Of a stretch of DNA of 64,000 nucleotides, positions 22,975 through 34,488 are shown piece after piece. The DNA comes from Marasmius tenuissimus (taxonomy: Eukaryota > Basidiomycota > Agaricomycetes > Agaricales > Marasmiaceae): contig JAQOTA010000053.1 of assembly GCA_029532415.1 (NCBI GenBank), positions 5,084,001 to 5,148,000 of the forward strand. The letters are read 5' to 3'. The position numbers and the translations under genes are program-made. The notes below the pieces were generated by a model. It was not told where the DNA came from, ran no database searches, and was given only the letters and a program-made list of their open reading frames with translations. The first letter of the stretch is position 1, and each line of letters opens with the position of its first letter.

Positions 22975-23610
22975 TTACAGCTCGACTTGATATGAACAGA
23001 GCGACGACCTAAGCCCAAAAAGCAAGTCTTGGTCTTCTAAGACGAATGAAACTCGACCGAGATCATAGCCGCCCATCTTGATGGCTGGGAGTAGTTTCCC
23101 CATCGTTTCCCCGTTTATTCTCTTTTCGCAACCACCACTGTTATTTTTGTCAACTGCACATCGCCTCTTACGCCTTTTCGATACGAGGCTCTTCGACATC
23201 ATTTCTGCGTAAGGGGTACCCTGATGATCGCGCTCTTCTATCCGCAAGGTGTTGAATGGAATGGGAACTAAAGCCCAGAAAAGCACGCAAACGCAATCCA
23301 CGTACCATGATATCCGCACAATATCATGCCTTCCATTCCAGAAGCCGGTTTTACCATACCATCTGGATTTCGTGGTTTGGTAACATGCAGATAGGACAAG
23401 GAGCACAAGATAGAGAGGTACAAGGAGTACAAGGCCCAAGGGTATGTATGTAGGCATTGGTTCCTCGGGTTCGCAAACGCTCCTTGAGGAACGAACTCGA
23501 TCCAGCGTCTTGCTTCGTGCAATCATTTTCGACCTAGCTCTTCCCGTGATGTTCGGATAAGGGGGGCTGTTGAATTTCAAGGTACGTACCTCCCGTCGGG
23601 TGTACTCCAC
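22975..23610 (-). CDS. Unassigned 211-codon ORF with one membrane segment
   Basis: An intronless ORF on the minus strand, with a hydrophobic segment PLGLVLLVPLYLVLLVLSA at about residues 57-75 and a basic C-terminal half. It resembles nothing I know. A donor-like GAGGTACGT lies at the sixth to eighth codons, so the true start could be elsewhere. Absence of introns in an intron-rich genome, and its place next to a gene-poor stretch, count against it; its length counts for it. Confidence 0.3.
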   Translation of the reverse strand: MEYTRREVRTLKFNSPPYPNITGRARSKMIARSKTLDRVRSSRSVCEPEEPMPTYIPLGLVLLVPLYLVLLVLSACYQTTKSRWYGKTGFWNGRHDIVRISWYVDCVCVLFWALVPIPFNTLRIEERDHQGTPYAEMMSKSLVSKRRKRRCAVDKNNSGGCEKRINGETMGKLLPAIKMGGYDLGRVSFVLEDQDLLFGLRSSLCSYQVEL

Positions 23611-26600
23611 CGATCTAACTCGCGCGGGCCAGTGGGAAACTCACAAGTAAGGACAAAGCCTCTTTCTTGTTTTGCATAGGATCAAGCTCTACCTGGAGCC
23701 GTCCAATACCCGTAAACCCGAGCACAAATGAGTTTAGAGGACCTTGAAAGCCGTCGGGTTCTCAGGTACATGTGGTCCACGTTTTTCGGGGACAAGGATA
23801 TTTGAACTTGGGATGCATCGGGGGAGGTTATCGTGTCTCTCAGGCGAGTTATTTCTGACGAGTTTTCGCCGAATTTAGATCTACTGCCGACAGCTCGTGA
23901 AACTTGTCAGGTGGGTGTTTTGTAGAGCTTTTTCTCAAAGTTCTCACTACCGTTTCACCGATTCTCATTCGCAGCTTTTGCCGGAAGGTCTCTTCTCGGT
24001 AGACACCATCCTGATCGGAGCTATCGACCCTCTTCTGCGTGGCCATAGGCGGGGGATTTCGTTCGTTCAAAAATCACATATTACTAGGGGCTTCAGTTGA
24101 TCTTGTGTAAGTGGAGCTATACTGAGGCTCCGTTCTTACTAACCCCGATGTTTCCGCTCTATTCTATTACTGAAAGCAGATGCTTCATGCAGGAAGATTC
24201 AGGAGTCCGGCTTGTTCCCAAAGTGTCGTTTCCTTAGTACCATCCCGTATAGGCGTATGGCTTGGATGATGCAAGCCTGAACTCCTTACCGTAGTCTGCG
24301 CCGTTTCTCGGGCATACCGGTATACTGGGGCTGCACCACATTGTACAAAGGCTGCGAATGGGTATGAGCACACGAAATCAGGATTTGAATCATCCCGGTT
24401 CCCCGCTGCAGGATGATGGGACGTTTTGCTTATTCCGGTGAGTCAGTCGGCCCGTTTCTGTGAGACTCTGTGTTCCCCGTCCGTGTTATTGATAGGAGAA
24501 TGCGGTTAGCAAAGTGGCCCAAGCGCTCTCGTGATCGAGTGATTGGCATGGTTTCGCTGGCAGTGACAACGGCCCAGTCTAGGGTTGGTCGGAGCCTGAG
24601 CGATCTTCGACAGGAATGTCAATCGCCACTGCACGGCGATGACCAGGGACCAGACTTCTTCGATTTTCCTCACTTGACGGGTTTTCCCTCAATGCTTTCT
24701 CCGTCTAGCATGGAATCGAACCGCATTTGAGTCACTCGACGGATATACACCCAGGGACGGACCCGGGACAAGGTGAACTTTCAGGGGAAGATTCCCCTCA
24801 AAACACGGGTTCCGTAGTGGAGTCGCAGCCTCAATTGAAGGTACGTCCTTTCAACCTACCAGATATGTCCACTCTGACGAGCTGACTTGCCTTTCGATGA
24901 TCCTTCTGCCTGCAGTTTTGCAGGTACCCGTGATTTGATGCGACCTTTTTGACAATGGAGTACCTACCGTCTCCCTCTCCCGAAATTGAACAAGGTGTGA
25001 AGCTCTGAGTTCACTCGCTACCACAGCAATTCTCTGGCATTAGGGGCAGCCAACGATGATCAGCCCACCAATTGAAGAGCGACACACCTCCAGTTTCTGA
25101 TAACGCGTGCAACTGTGCCCCCAACGAAATCATTGTAGCTGTAGGTTTTGTTTTCTTTTTCGAATACACAAAAATTTCCGATGAACTCTGAATTTAGGGT
25201 TCTGAAGGATTTTGTTCTTACACGTAGCTGCAGTCATACAACTTCTTGACGTCGAAGAGGATTTGTCCATATAGGAGCTGGACTACGCTTAGACTCCTTT
25301 GACTCAACTACCCATACGTGAATGACAACATCCTACACTGGGCACTACAGATCGAGTCGTTACACAAGACTTCTGATGAGCATAGCAGGTTGGGCAGAGG
25401 GGCAGGGCTTTGGCACCCCAGCCATTCACACAGTGTTTAGCAGCTGCCACATGGCGCCACAATGATCATCCCCAATCCATCCTCCGGTCTCGCCTCACTT
25501 TGTCTCCCATGTATTTGTAAGTCCACCTTGAATTAGATGTTGTCTGATATTTTTCCCCCCCAAATCCCAAAAACCATGCTATCGATTCGCCGGAGCAGGT
25601 CATTGCTCATACCCTACCTCCTTCATGTACATATGGGAATTTATATCGCTCAAGATCCTTTCATAGACGGCAGGAACAATCAAGGGAAGCCTCCGGAGGC
25701 AATTGACCTACGTTTGACGCTCAGAACGGTCATTGATCTACCTTTTTTCTGGTCTTTTGATGAGAGTCTGAGAGAGTTCGACAGTCCCCCCTCGCGCCAA
25801 GTAATATTCCACGCCATGAATACTATGACCGATGGTTTGGCATGGGGAAAATATGCCATTCGGACCCGCGACCACTGCCACTTTCGAATTATACTAGGCT
25901 GTGGGATCGAGTCTGGGCTGTATCCTTCCGAACGGGCATGTAGTGAAGACTCTAGGCGTGCTACAAAAAGGAGCTAACTTTGCCTTACGCATCATGTTTC
26001 TTGGGTGACGAGAAGTTTCTAGTTCTGATTTCGTCTCACTAACTCCCTCAAAAGTAGATGGTGCTACGTTGTCGCGGGAACCGGACGGGTTTGAGGAGTT
26101 TGATCCCCTAGGGAAAAATCGTGAGTAAGCCTTCGTAAAACTCTACTTATTCGGAGGTAAGAACCCGCGAAATATTCACGGATTTCTTGTGTTTTTTCTC
26201 GGGATGTTTGAACCGGAATTTCGAAATTTCGGTTATCTCCGGCGCTCCTCCGGCCTTCAGCCACGCTTCACAGCCACGATCGTTCCTTGCTCTTGAACAT
26301 GATGTCCGTTTTCGTCTCTCGGCCTGGTTTTCAGACTCCCTCGCTCCTCGAAAGAAGCTCACAGTAGGACTTCGGAATGCATATGGAGCCGTGAGCGCTG
26401 CTCTTGTACTACAAATGTCGTGAGAATTGGTTTACATGAACGGTTGATACGGCAATCGAATTATCGAACTGATTCTCCAGGACCCAAGCTGTGGGTGTTC
26501 CGTGCCGTAGTGTTCTTGATAGTGTTCTTAGTTTGACTAACGGACGGTTTTATTAGATCCCCTTTCATTATGCTGACCCCTGTAAGGATTATATTGTTTC

Positions 26601-27107
26601 ATCGCGTCATCCGTTCCTATGCCAGCTCACGGCTTCCATAGGTGTATTGGGGTGTGTTACTGTTGTGTACTTCATTTCGAGAGGTATCGAGGGTAAGCGA
26701 CATCGTTACCGCTCCACAAAGTGATGAGAGAATATTCCGATACATCCACTAAGCCAACGCGCTCATCTTGCCACGGTTCTCGGAGATTTTTCATCAAGTA
26801 AAATCTGCGCCCCTCACAAGAGTTCCTCAGGAACCCCTTACAATATCAAGTATCGAGCTGATATCCGCCGCTCCGAGTACAAGGTCATCATTCAAAATTG
26901 TCTCTTTGGCATACATGCTAACGTTTGGTCTGTCTTATCAGTGTCTGTGTGTTATTCGTCTTACATTCACACCCTTTCCGCATGCTAGATTGATGTCCGG
27001 ATGGCCAAAAATATCGTTCTCCGCATTTCTATTTTCTCATTTTGTTCACGGAGTATAAGTATCAGCAAGTTGTACAAGTGCACCCCATGGTCCAATTGGT
27101 CCAGAAG
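23611..27107. other. Gene-poor stretch of 3.5 kb
   Basis: Only short ORFs occur. The longest, 25537-25977 on plus (146 codons), has no recognisable domain, and ORF 24470-24730 is similar. A near-perfect 24-bp palindrome lies at 26211-26234. The last ~100 bases are the promoter side of the peptidase gene, with GTATAAG near 27053. No transposon ends or RNA genes were recognised. Confidence 0.45.
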
Positions 27108-30100
27108 ATGCCCTCACTTCGATTTGCCTCATTGTCTCTCTTAGTCCTGGGCTCGCTGTGTGGAGTCGACGCTGCACCATCTGCAACGACGGATCCATGC
27201 GCAAAGATCGCAGGGAAAAACTTCGTGCCCCCTTCCGATGCTCTCGCATGCGAAAGATCCTTCCCGTTCAACGAAACTCTCCGCCAGAACGTCTTAACCA
27301 CCGTATCTCGAGTTTTTGACTTCTTCACATTCGAGAATTACTACCTGGACTCTCCGGCACCCTTTCAAGAGTCAACAACCAATATTCGTGCTGCTCTGAA
27401 TAGGCTCAACACCACCTCATACCAGGTAGGTCATTTGACAATCAATTCGCGTTCCATACCCGACTAATCTCCGCACCTGTAGACCGACTATGATTTCAAT
27501 AAGGATCTTTATGATTTCACGACACAGCTCAACGATGGCCACACCCGTCAGTATCCATCATGCTTTGCTACACGAACGCGTGCTGACTTACGTGGGATGA
27601 TCGTGATGTCCAGGCTGGCTGCCGGATTGTCTCGGATTCTTCCAAAACATTCTCCCAACCCCGATAGTTTCCTTGGAACAGGATGGAGAACAGGCCATAT
27701 ATGTTGCTCCCGACGCCGTCGAGTTCATCTCTCTTCTCGGGGATGAGTATACAGGCTACTTCGAGTCCATCGGGTTCGACTGGACACGCCTTGCTGGCGC
27801 GAAGGTCACCGCAATCGAAGACCAGGATCCTTACGATTATGTCGATTTTATCGCAAAGACAGTTTCGGGTAACTATTTGGATCATGGTGTCCGCGTCAAC
27901 TCGGTTTTCTCGAGCTATAGGATTTCAAATGGAGATTACTCGCAGCGACTCGGAGACTTAGGTATGGGCCTCTTGTTCACACGTCAAATATGCTCAATCA
28001 TCATGATTATTAGCGGGCCCCACCGGCGTACAGCGTACGTCTCTCAAGATCAAGCTCATCCCGCTCGATACCAAGGCCGAAGAGACCGTAACGGTCCCCT
28101 ATCTCGCCAACTTCTTGGGGAACCCTTTTACCGACATGGACTCATAGTAAGCACTTTGTCCATGGAGTTGTGGGCCGGTACTAAGCCGGTCGCGTCCAGT
28201 TGGGCCAATAATTGTGCCGCCAACTCTCAGACCAATGGTGTGGATAGAAGGACGGAGGCTACCTTTGTACCCCGCAAACGCCTCCAGCCCAAAGCTGACA
28301 TTATTGGCAAGGCGCACACGGTCAATATTGTTTTGCCTGGTCCCTTCCGCCCAAGACTCTCCGAAGTGGCAGGAAGCGACGATGTCCTTAAGAACTATAT
28401 CCTTCCGGATGAAAAGACGGGCGTGGTACGCCGAAATCTCCTCTCTCACTTCAAAGTATTCACTATGGTGCTATAGATGTTTGTCGGATCTTTCTCGCCA
28501 GCCGATTTCGACAAGTTTCAAGCTGACGTTGTAGCCGCCATTGGCGCATTCAAGGCAGCTGGAGTTACGCGTCTTTTGATTGATCTTTCGAATAACGGAG
28601 GTTCGTTCTGCTTACAAATACAACCTTCCTTGTTCCCTAATTCCTCCTGAAGGTGGCTTTGTATGCCTGGGACAATTCTTGTTCCAGTACCTTGCTGGTG
28701 CCAAGATCGGCTATCCGTACGATATCTAAGTTATGTCCCGCCGCACACATCTGATCCATCTCTCTTTCGCAGTGGTTTTGTCTCTACCACTCGTGGCAAC
28801 GAGCTCGCGAAAAAAATTGTCGCTGCTGATATTGCACTCGGGAACAACGCCACTCTCACCTTCTACTCGGGGGATAATTGTACGTTCAATTAGGCATGAC
28901 CGTTTTGCCTCATATACGCTCTCACTCACCCACCGTCTATCCCCGTCTCGGACATGCAGGGGCATTTTTGAATGGGACCCAGATGCCATCAAGTTACGAC
29001 TACCTTGACCCGACGCAGCCATTCACCATCAATGGCGTGAGCGACCCCACATCGCAACGCTTTCATGTTCGTATCCAAACATTTGCCTTGGCTTTCGCTC
29101 AGTCTCAAAGCCCTCTCGGGCTCTTTCAGGATACCTGTGAACTTTCGTTCAGCCAAACTGTACCCGATGAGCCTCCCTTCGACCCAAGGTATGTCGGTCA
29201 ACTCCTCCCCCGTTCCCGGTCAGCTGATCACAGCCTGCAGCAACATCGCCATCGGTAAGTCCTTCCTGCATACCTCTGTTCTGAGTCAAATCGAATGATT
29301 GTCTTTAGTGGGAAATGGTAAGATGGTTCACTCTGGCGATCATTCAGACAGCTGACGAGATCACGTACTAGGAAATTGCGCCTCGACTTGCGCAATGTTT
29401 AGTACTCTCATGAACGAGAGACTAGAAACCAAGATTGCGGTATTTGGAGGGAGACCAGGCCAGAGCATAGAGTTCAAAGGTTCGAGCTTTCGTGGGAGTC
29501 TCCTTGCCCTTATTTTTTGTCTAAACGCCCTCCCTAATAGGAATGGCTGGTAATCAAGTCCTGGAATGGGCCGATCTGGATACTGAAATCAAGACCGCCG
29601 GACTGAAGAATGTAAGTCTCGATTTCAACCCAAGCTAGTTTTCATATTAAACATGGCAATCAAGGATCCATTGGCCCCGCCGGATCTGTGAGTCTCGATT
29701 CTTGCTCGACTTGCTGCCTCGTGTGAACTAAATCACATCCCGCCAGCCTTGTATCAGCGAACATGAGGTAGACCCTTTCCAACCATATCACGCGCAGATC
29801 GTCGGGGGCTGACCCTACTTCTTTCCAATTAGGCACAACTGGCGAACTGGTAAGACCCCTGCGGAACAATGTTCCGACGCCATCTCACCTCGTTTTATAC
29901 AGCTTGGAGCTGGTTGGATGAAAACAAACCTATAGGTGACCCCTATCTACATGCTCGTTTTTACGCCTCTGACATGCAACGCACAGCCTATCTCTCAGAG
30001 CCCCCCAAGTGTGAGTGCGGGAATGACCCGATGAGGCTAGCCCTCTGACTGCATCATTCCGTTTATCCAGTCCGTTTTGCGTATACCCACGACACCTACA

Positions 30101-30202
30101 ACAACCCGCAAAACCTGTGGGTGTTCTCGTGCGTCTGTTTCAAACTTTCCTCCACGAGCGTCAGCTAACTTCAGACCCAGAGCTTCACAACTACTTGGAT
30201 GA
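27108..30202 (+). CDS. Secreted S41-type (CPAF/tail-specific-like) peptidase, 21 exons
   Basis: Exons: 27108-27425, 27483-27546, 27614-27961, 28014-28146, 28200-28425, 28477-28600, 28653-28716, 28773-28879, 28960-29066, 29130-29188, 29241-29254, 29309-29317, 29372-29479, 29541-29611, 29665-29687, 29747-29767, 29833-29849, 29903-29935, 29987-30010, 30071-30128, 30175-30202 (1956 nt, 651 aa). The start at MPSLRFASLSLL gives a signal peptide ending near VDA; the ATG at 27087 is an in-frame alternative. QLNDGHT (about 122-127) and RLLIDLSNNGG are family landmarks, and GNGNCASTCA carries the probable nucleophile Ser 529. This matches a fungal family of extracellular S41 serine peptidases. Exon 12 is only 9 nt. 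The last junction is uncertain: without it the frame stops at 30168. Substrate unknown. Confidence 0.9.
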
Positions 30203-31301
30203 TTTCTCAGAAGTGTCATCCTTGTCTGCTGTCAGTAAATGTTTGGCACCTTTCGAGATTATAGTTGGGACCCTGGTTTATATCTATTGTGTATGTATTA
30301 TCTATCTATCTATATGTTGCCTCGTGTTTCCCTCCTCCGTCTATCACTGGCAGCTTCTCTGTAGATGAGCGAGCCGCTGTCAGAACCAGAAGTCACGGTC
30401 GAAGCCTTCAGCGTCTCTTGCAAGGAAGGGTACTTCGGACCTTGCGGTGCATTCGATGTATCACCGCTCAGCTGCTCCTTACACCATTCTCGCTTAACCT
30501 ATAGTATCAGCCATGAACTCCGATTCCGAGGTATATACACGAGGGTGGCAATTACCCAACGCCCAGTGGAGGCGGAGACCTACTTAGCGAAGGGTAACAA
30601 ACATTGGGATGTGTTTGAAAGTATTCTTAGCCAGTGTAAATATGGCACACGGATGTGGCGGTCAGTCCACTCACAGCTGAAGATGAACTGTCGTATTTTG
30701 ATTGTTCTTTTATTCGCCGCGCCTGAGTGAACTCCTGGAAGGGCGGGGCGGGCAAAATGAATGTGCACCGCGACGCCATAGATATCACGTCATCAGAAAT
30801 TCTTACTTCGCAACCGTCAACATGGTTTCGAACCAGATTCCAGCATTCGCCAAATGCCCAGGGCCGACTTCCATGACCTGCTGTAGACTTCCCTCTTGAA
30901 TGCAACCTTCATAGGATTGCTGGTGGCGCGATGAATGTTACTCAACGTCCCGTGAAAAGGCGTCTTGAAGACTGGCATGTAATTCTTGTCATGCATCAGC
31001 ACTGGAGATCGCGGTCTTTTTGACGAGGGACTTTGTTTGAGCTGACTTCGATGGGCCGTTGCTCTTGATCCCGGTATCTTCGAGACATTTCGCCAATACA
31101 TCATGGGCTTTGCAATACAGAAACAATACAGGAAGTAAAACGTTCCCGGTGCTTGAATCGGGTAACCGATCTCAACCTTATTATTGACCGGGTACGTTCA
31201 AGTACATATATAACAACTACCTGGGGCGCGTCGGTTTCAATTTTCCTCGACCTTTCCTCTAGCTGTCATTCACGGCCCTTATTCCTTGACCGTCATTCAA
31301 G
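30203..31301. other. Intergenic, no gene recognised
   Basis: This contains the 3' flank of the peptidase gene, a short TCTA microsatellite (30301-30314), and overlapping ORFs on both strands (30365-30730 plus, 30817-31104 minus) without recognisable features. The right end is the promoter of the next gene. Confidence 0.4.
31205..31214 (+). promoter_or_regulatory. TATA box of the proline/serine-rich gene
   Basis: CATATATAAC lies about 90 bp upstream of the ATG at 31302, in the right orientation. It is followed by a pyrimidine-rich stretch (TTTCCTCGACCTTTCC) of the kind that marks fungal transcription starts. Confidence 0.55.
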
Positions 31302-32276
31302 ATGGCCTTATACCCCGCAGCTCCCCTTCGGGTCGTCCGTAAAACAAGGTCGGAAGACCAGGTTCGCGATTTGCCCCAACGGCCAACTATCCTCACTGCA
31401 AACATTGCTATTTCGACTACCACCAGAGCCAGCAGGCCTTCACATCTATACTCTTCACGCTCGCATAGTCATGGCTCAATTCCGTCGCAAGACATTCGCC
31501 CCTTGCCTTCACCCCCGACACCTTTGTCTAGAGCTGGGTCATTGCGAGCCGTTCGACCACTTCCCCCTCCTCCCCCAACGCCGTCATCTTCGGAGCCCAG
31601 CCTACATATAACCCCCGCCACTCCATTACCTCCTTCGACGCCGAGCCCATCCACTTCGACATCCTCCAACCACCTGGCACCTCCGAAACATAAAGCATAT
31701 GGATTGCTTTCATTACAAACCTCCTTGGATTCAATGCATTTTCCGAGCTTATCCGAGTCGCCAGAGGAGTTCATTCCGAGCCCACTGACACCTTCAATAC
31801 CCGTCAAGCCATCCCCATCAGACGCTCGAAAGAAGCGCATGGCTAAACTCAGGCGTCATTTGGGAGAGAGTCTCACCGACTCGATGATATTGGGTCCACT
31901 CATTGAAGACGCCCTTGTACTGGACAAAACAATACTTTCCCCTGTTTCGGATGATGATGACGGGAAGACGACTCATGATCTACAAGACCTCATTTTCACC
32001 AAAATGCCTCTGGATTCGATTTCTCTCGATAGCTCTTCGACTAGTGACGAAGAGGAAGACTCTAGCGTTGGGCATGCGGGCGAAGAACATAGTGGTGGAT
32101 CGGGACATCCATCGGACGATGAAGATGACGAACACTGCTGGATCGTGAATAACTCTTCTTCCTTCCGAGCAGGTGCCCTACGAAGAGTGAGCAAGAAGTG
32201 GCTGAAGGAGAAAGGAGGACATCGGTGGGAGGAGCAGGATTACACGGACATTCTCCGCGCACTGCGCGCTCTCTAG
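31302..32276 (+). CDS. Proline/serine-rich protein with acidic patch and conserved-looking C-terminus, function unknown
   Basis: A single exon of 324 codons. The N-terminal half is Pro/Ser/Thr-rich (for example RPLPPPPPTPSSSEPS), a pattern seen in SH3-ligand or scaffold proteins. The middle has a basic RKKRMAKLRRHLGES helix. Then comes an acidic region (SDDDDGK, TSDEEEDSS, HPSDDEDDEH) and a C-terminal block FRAGALRRVSKKWLKEKGG ending in DILRALRAL. That tail, with WxxEKGGxRWEExDY spacing, recalls unnamed proteins of other Agaricomycetes. There is no membrane segment or signal peptide. The codon pattern is uniform and the frame fully open, so a real gene is likely. Confidence 0.8.
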   Translation: MALYPAAPLRVVRKTRSEDQVRDLPQRPTILTANIAISTTTRASRPSHLYSSRSHSHGSIPSQDIRPLPSPPTPLSRAGSLRAVRPLPPPPPTPSSSEPSLHITPATPLPPSTPSPSTSTSSNHLAPPKHKAYGLLSLQTSLDSMHFPSLSESPEEFIPSPLTPSIPVKPSPSDARKKRMAKLRRHLGESLTDSMILGPLIEDALVLDKTILSPVSDDDDGKTTHDLQDLIFTKMPLDSISLDSSSTSDEEEDSSVGHAGEEHSGGSGHPSDDEDDEHCWIVNNSSSFRAGALRRVSKKWLKEKGGHRWEEQDYTDILRALRAL

Positions 32277-34488
32277 TTTTATTCTCCCGGCGAGCCATCG
32301 TTATCCACTTCCTTTTCCTAGCATCTTCGATTTCTTGCTTTCATTGGCGGGAACGTGTAATCTTATCTAAGGATCATTATCACCTTCACCTCACTGTACT
32401 TCTACTCAATCAATTACGCTTCGGGCTCCCCGTCGTTTCATCACTAGATTATGACTTTCCCCAGTATTGACTCATTTGTACATCGCATCCCCGCTACAGT
32501 CCGCTGCTACGACACTAGACGACTTTGTTATGTCATGGGAAACTCATCGTTTCCTCCCTACGGTTTTTCCTACACTCAACGACCCTCTCATGTAAATTCC
32601 ATACAGAAGCTCATTTCCCGGATTCAGGGCTAATTGCCTGCCTGCCCTCGCTTTGTACTAGTAGGGTTGACGACGATTGCTTCAGGCTAAGTACCGAGGG
32701 TTTGACCCAGGTGCGCACAGAAGTACAGACCAGAGCAGTGTGCCTTGCGAGAGCTTCGCGAGGAGGAAGTTGCGGGTTCGTCTTATACAATCATCTTTCG
32801 AGTCGGGTTTACACAGGAAGGTACAGAATTAGATCAAAATGGGACAATCTCTACAGGTACCACGCATTCTGACGAGTGTGCGTAGGTTAGAGCGAAAGCT
32901 CGGACTCCTGGCCAGGAGGGCGCCGTCGGTAGATATCGATAAGTCTTGGAACAGGGAGCTACACTCCACCTGCAGGCTTGCATTCCACGGTCACCCCACC
33001 CTACTATCAACAGCTTCACGTTTGAACTGGGGTTTCAAAACTCGGTTCCCTGTAAGGGGAAGAGTCAACTCGGACATACAGGAAGCAGCTGACGCAAAAT
33101 ATTGCGAGGGTCGTTTGTCCGGTGGGTGATTGATTGATCCCAATCGGCCTCCTACTAGGCCTACAACCAGCCTGAATGTGGGGGTGGGTAAATCATGCTC
33201 GCCATCGTCATTGTCGTCTCATGCTCCCATCTGCACGGCAAATCGGACCAGGTCGGTAGCTAAGTAGATGTAGATTACAGAGCATCTGGATCTCTAGTGG
33301 CGGCGGACGCGAAAAGGGGGAGATTGCAAAGGTAAGCGGGCGGTTGGAGACCGAGGGTCAGCGGAGGACAGGAATGTACATCGTACAGAGACACAGGCCT
33401 CAGTCCAGAGTCGCTGTCAGCGAATGTAAACTTGTTGAACCTGAAACAATGTCGAGAATGGGGAATCAGAGCCTGGTCTGAGCGAGGTCTGAGGGCCACT
33501 TCGTGTTTAATTGACTGCTCAGGAGCAAGTAAAAATGACGCAGTGCGAGGATTAATAGCACGTCAATAGCCCTCAGCTTGGATGATGCTGGTACGGTGGC
33601 TCTGGGCCATTGGAAAGTCAGGTCTGAAATGTGAAAGCAGTGTATGAAGTTGATAACGACAGCAGAAAACAGCAGGCATGATACGCCTACAGTAAACTCA
33701 AGGTTATGAAGCAATTATTCACATTTGGTTGAAGGCAGTCCAACAGCGGGACACCAGCACTATTACCATCCCGAGTAGAATACAGGACGGGTCACGGTAT
33801 GACATTCGAGTTGTAAATGCGACGGAGATGGCAGATGCGAACGTGCCGGGGCCGTTGAGAACTTCTCCGTGCGGACGACGCGATAATCGTTTGAGGGCTC
33901 GGCCATAGGTGAGAAGGCAATAGCGGCAGACAGCGGTAGGTCGAGTAGATTTTCAAGGAGAATTCAACGCGACAACTCGCCTTGAAACCATTTTAAGCAC
34001 CCGGGAAAGGCACTGCCTGCGCACGACGCAAACGGAGTCGAGGCAAGTTACCTTTCCTCTCCAGAGTGTCGTCTTAACGAAAACTGGACAACTTTTGGAA
34101 CTGTTGACTACAACTTTTGAAGGTACCCCGCCCCTCTCTTCACAGCAAGACATTCTATTCTCTTCCCTTCGACGTCAAACAGACCACGAGCACAAGCACA
34201 GACTGCAAATTCCTGGCTCCAGCTATTGAGAGAACAAGACCATGGTTACCTACGAGGAAATACTAATGAATCAATGTCAATGGAGGATGCACAGGTCGAA
34301 TCAGGTAAAAAAAAGTCCGCTCGAAGATAAGTACGAGTCCTGCCCTCTCGCCAACCTGTTCTAACACGCTGGATTGTCCGAGTCTCATCCGGTGATGGTA
34401 GCCGCCTATTTATAGGGTGTATCGACATTGTACATTGTAGGTTGCAGCCATTGATGCAAAGAGGCAGGTATACGCAAGCGCACCAGAA
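32277..34488. other. Intergenic, 2.2 kb
   Basis: This holds 3' flanks of two convergent genes and several short ORFs on both strands (such as 32525-32872, 32839-33129, 33466-33714) with no family features. No RNA genes, repeats or transposon ends were recognised. Confidence 0.45.

Noticed and set aside
24700..24730. Minus-strand GGTTCGATTCC, a perfect tRNA B-box match
   Set aside because: The flanking T stem does not pair, no A box lies at the right distance and no acceptor stem can be formed.
31469..31840. Minus-strand 123-codon Gly/Val-rich ORF
   Set aside because: Antisense of the proline/serine-rich gene at 31302-32276.
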